Source: Bifidobacterium tsurumiense (GTDB lineage Bacteria > Actinomycetota > Actinomycetes > Actinomycetales > Bifidobacteriaceae). Taken from it: 64,000 bases of DNA. Position numbers and translations under genes: made by a program. Below the pieces are notes generated by a model that worked only from the letters and a program-made list of their open reading frames with translations, had not been told where the DNA came from and searched no databases. Positions within the stretch are counted from its first letter, which is position 1; each line of letters opens with the position of its first letter. The stretch is taken from assembly GCF_000741765.1 (NCBI RefSeq), contig NZ_JGZU01000011.1:1-64000 (forward strand), read 5' to 3'. Positions 63,141-64,000 of the stretch are shown piece after piece.

Positions 63141-64000
63141 ATGATTTGTCCTAATTGCGGTACATCCAATATTCAGGGAGCGGCTTTTTGCGCTAACTGC
63201 GGCAAGCCTCTGGCATCACAAACCGATGCGAAAGTGCAAACAGATATTCATACGGGAGCAACACCCAGCAACAATGGCGCTCCGGTGCCGTCTGCTTCAC
63301 CGACTGTGTCTACCCCTGCGGCTGTGTCAGATGCAACCACGCCGTTTGCTCCGAATGCGACGCCGGCTGTGCACGCCGTCCCTGCGTACCAGCACACTCA
63401 GTCCATGCCCAACCCAGTGCAGCCATTCCAAGCTCCATCTGTTTCTCCCATGCCTCAACGATCTGCACAGTCACCCAAGGATCGTGAGCAGATAGGCACA
63501 GCGCTTTCCATATTGCAAGGAATAGGCGGGGTCAGCAGTGCCACGGCGGTATTGGCTGCCAGCATTTCGTTAGGTGGATTATCGCTATCCATACCTCATT
63601 TGAAAAACCTCGCCACCACGATTATGTATGCGGTCATGGATTCTATGGGATATGACAGTAGCTCCGACATGATGTTCAATCCGAATACGGCATTGTCCGG
63701 AGTGAGCACCGCGGTGATGTTCTATCAGATATTCTCGATTATCGGGGCAGTTGGCATCGGCGCGTATTTCGTCCTGTATGTCATGCGAATTAAGTGGTCA
63801 CAAATCGTGCTCGCAGTAAGTTCAGCATCAATTGCAGCAGCCAGTGTGATCGTTTTGGTGATGGCTTCGAATATATCCTCATTCATAGCGCAGGCTATCC
63901 AGATGTCACAATCGTCGGGGTCTTCCCAAGCTGCCATGATATCCAGTGTATTCAGCTCCTTTGTGACTGTATCGACTTCGACATGGATAGCGTTGGTCGT
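63141..64000 (+). CDS. Zinc-ribbon membrane protein (partial, runs off the window)
   Basis: ATG 63141 follows GGGGGAGAG and the frame is open for 286 codons to the window end without a stop. The N-terminus is a double-CxxC zinc ribbon (ICPNCGTSNIQGAAFCANCG, residues 2-21), then a disordered Pro/Ala/Ser/Thr-rich linker (about 25-110) and at least three hydrophobic segments (about 120-145, 190-215, 220-245). Such zinc-ribbon/linker/membrane proteins are common in bifidobacteria and of unknown function. It begins 181 bases after the amylopullulanase stop, beyond that gene's terminator. Confidence 0.8.
   Translation, partial: MICPNCGTSNIQGAAFCANCGKPLASQTDAKVQTDIHTGATPSNNGAPVPSASPTVSTPAAVSDATTPFAPNATPAVHAVPAYQHTQSMPNPVQPFQAPSVSPMPQRSAQSPKDREQIGTALSILQGIGGVSSATAVLAASISLGGLSLSIPHLKNLATTIMYAVMDSMGYDSSSDMMFNPNTALSGVSTAVMFYQIFSIIGAVGIGAYFVLYVMRIKWSQIVLAVSSASIAAASVIVLVMASNISSFIAQAIQMSQSSGSSQAAMISSVFSSFVTVSTSTWIALV

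Overview
The window is chromosomal DNA from a Bifidobacteriaceae member, most likely a Bifidobacterium of moderate GC. The main evidence is a complete xylulose-5-phosphate/fructose-6-phosphate phosphoketolase gene (xfp) beside pta and ackA, which is the acetate end of the bifid shunt. Supporting evidence is divergent guaA, a fused shikimate kinase/3-dehydroquinate synthase, a cell-wall-anchored amylopullulanase, a PdtaR-type ANTAR regulator overlapping polA, and actinobacterial gene order around alaS-ruvX-mltG. The species cannot be named from the sequence alone.

Layout: 0.2-1.9 kb holds a tRNA-Leu, a frameshifted Nudix gene and an intergenic stretch rich in inverted repeats. 1.9-9.5 kb carries pdtaR-polA, a Nif3-like protein, an intact Nudix hydrolase and glgX. 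9.7-12.6 kb has a polytopic membrane protein and a polysaccharide deacetylase interrupted by an in-frame stop. 12.8-15.1 kb is a decayed accessory island next to the 3' end of tRNA-Pro; it contains small membrane or basic ORFs, a hexanucleotide repeat, a Vsr-like nuclease and a broken zinc-ribbon gene. 16.0-18.8 kb has two tail- or single-span membrane proteins, the second split by a TAG codon. 19-28.4 kb is central metabolism: aroA, ackA-pta, xfp, guaA. 28.5-32.3 kb has a frameshifted acetyltransferase, a threonine aldolase, and a divergent NAD(P)-binding protein/Rrf2 pair in which the Rrf2 protein carries a membrane domain. 32.3-38.2 kb is a two-component system divergent from an ABC-2 exporter operon. 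38.4-43 kb is a Na+/H+ antiporter and xpt-pbuX xanthine salvage. 43.2-53.5 kb is housekeeping: pcrA, rpsD, a phosphatase, alaS-ruvX-mltG. 53.6-57.4 kb is a prepilin-peptidase-like gene opposite aroC-aroKB-aroQ. 57.8-63 kb is the amylopullulanase, followed by a zinc-ribbon membrane protein that runs off the window.

Functional links: the amylopullulanase and GlgX would release sugars from external starch-like polymers and from internal glycogen; Xfp, AckA and Pta turn sugar phosphates into acetyl phosphate, acetate/ATP and acetyl-CoA. Five shikimate steps are encoded here (aroA, aroC, aroK, aroB, aroQ) but no aroE.

The most striking global observation is the number of broken or locally frame-shifted genes: Nudix, deacetylase, Q-rich membrane protein, acetyltransferase, ABC permease, zinc-ribbon gene, plus a compensated double shift inside xfp. 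Some lie in homopolymers, so sequencing or assembly error must be excluded before biological decay is inferred. I did not find a convincing wholly new defence or biosynthetic system; the best candidates for novelty are the membrane-tethered Rrf2 regulator, the zinc-ribbon/Vsr-like nuclease remnant, the inverted-repeat region at 1.5-1.7 kb and the orphan membrane proteins at 16-18.8 kb.
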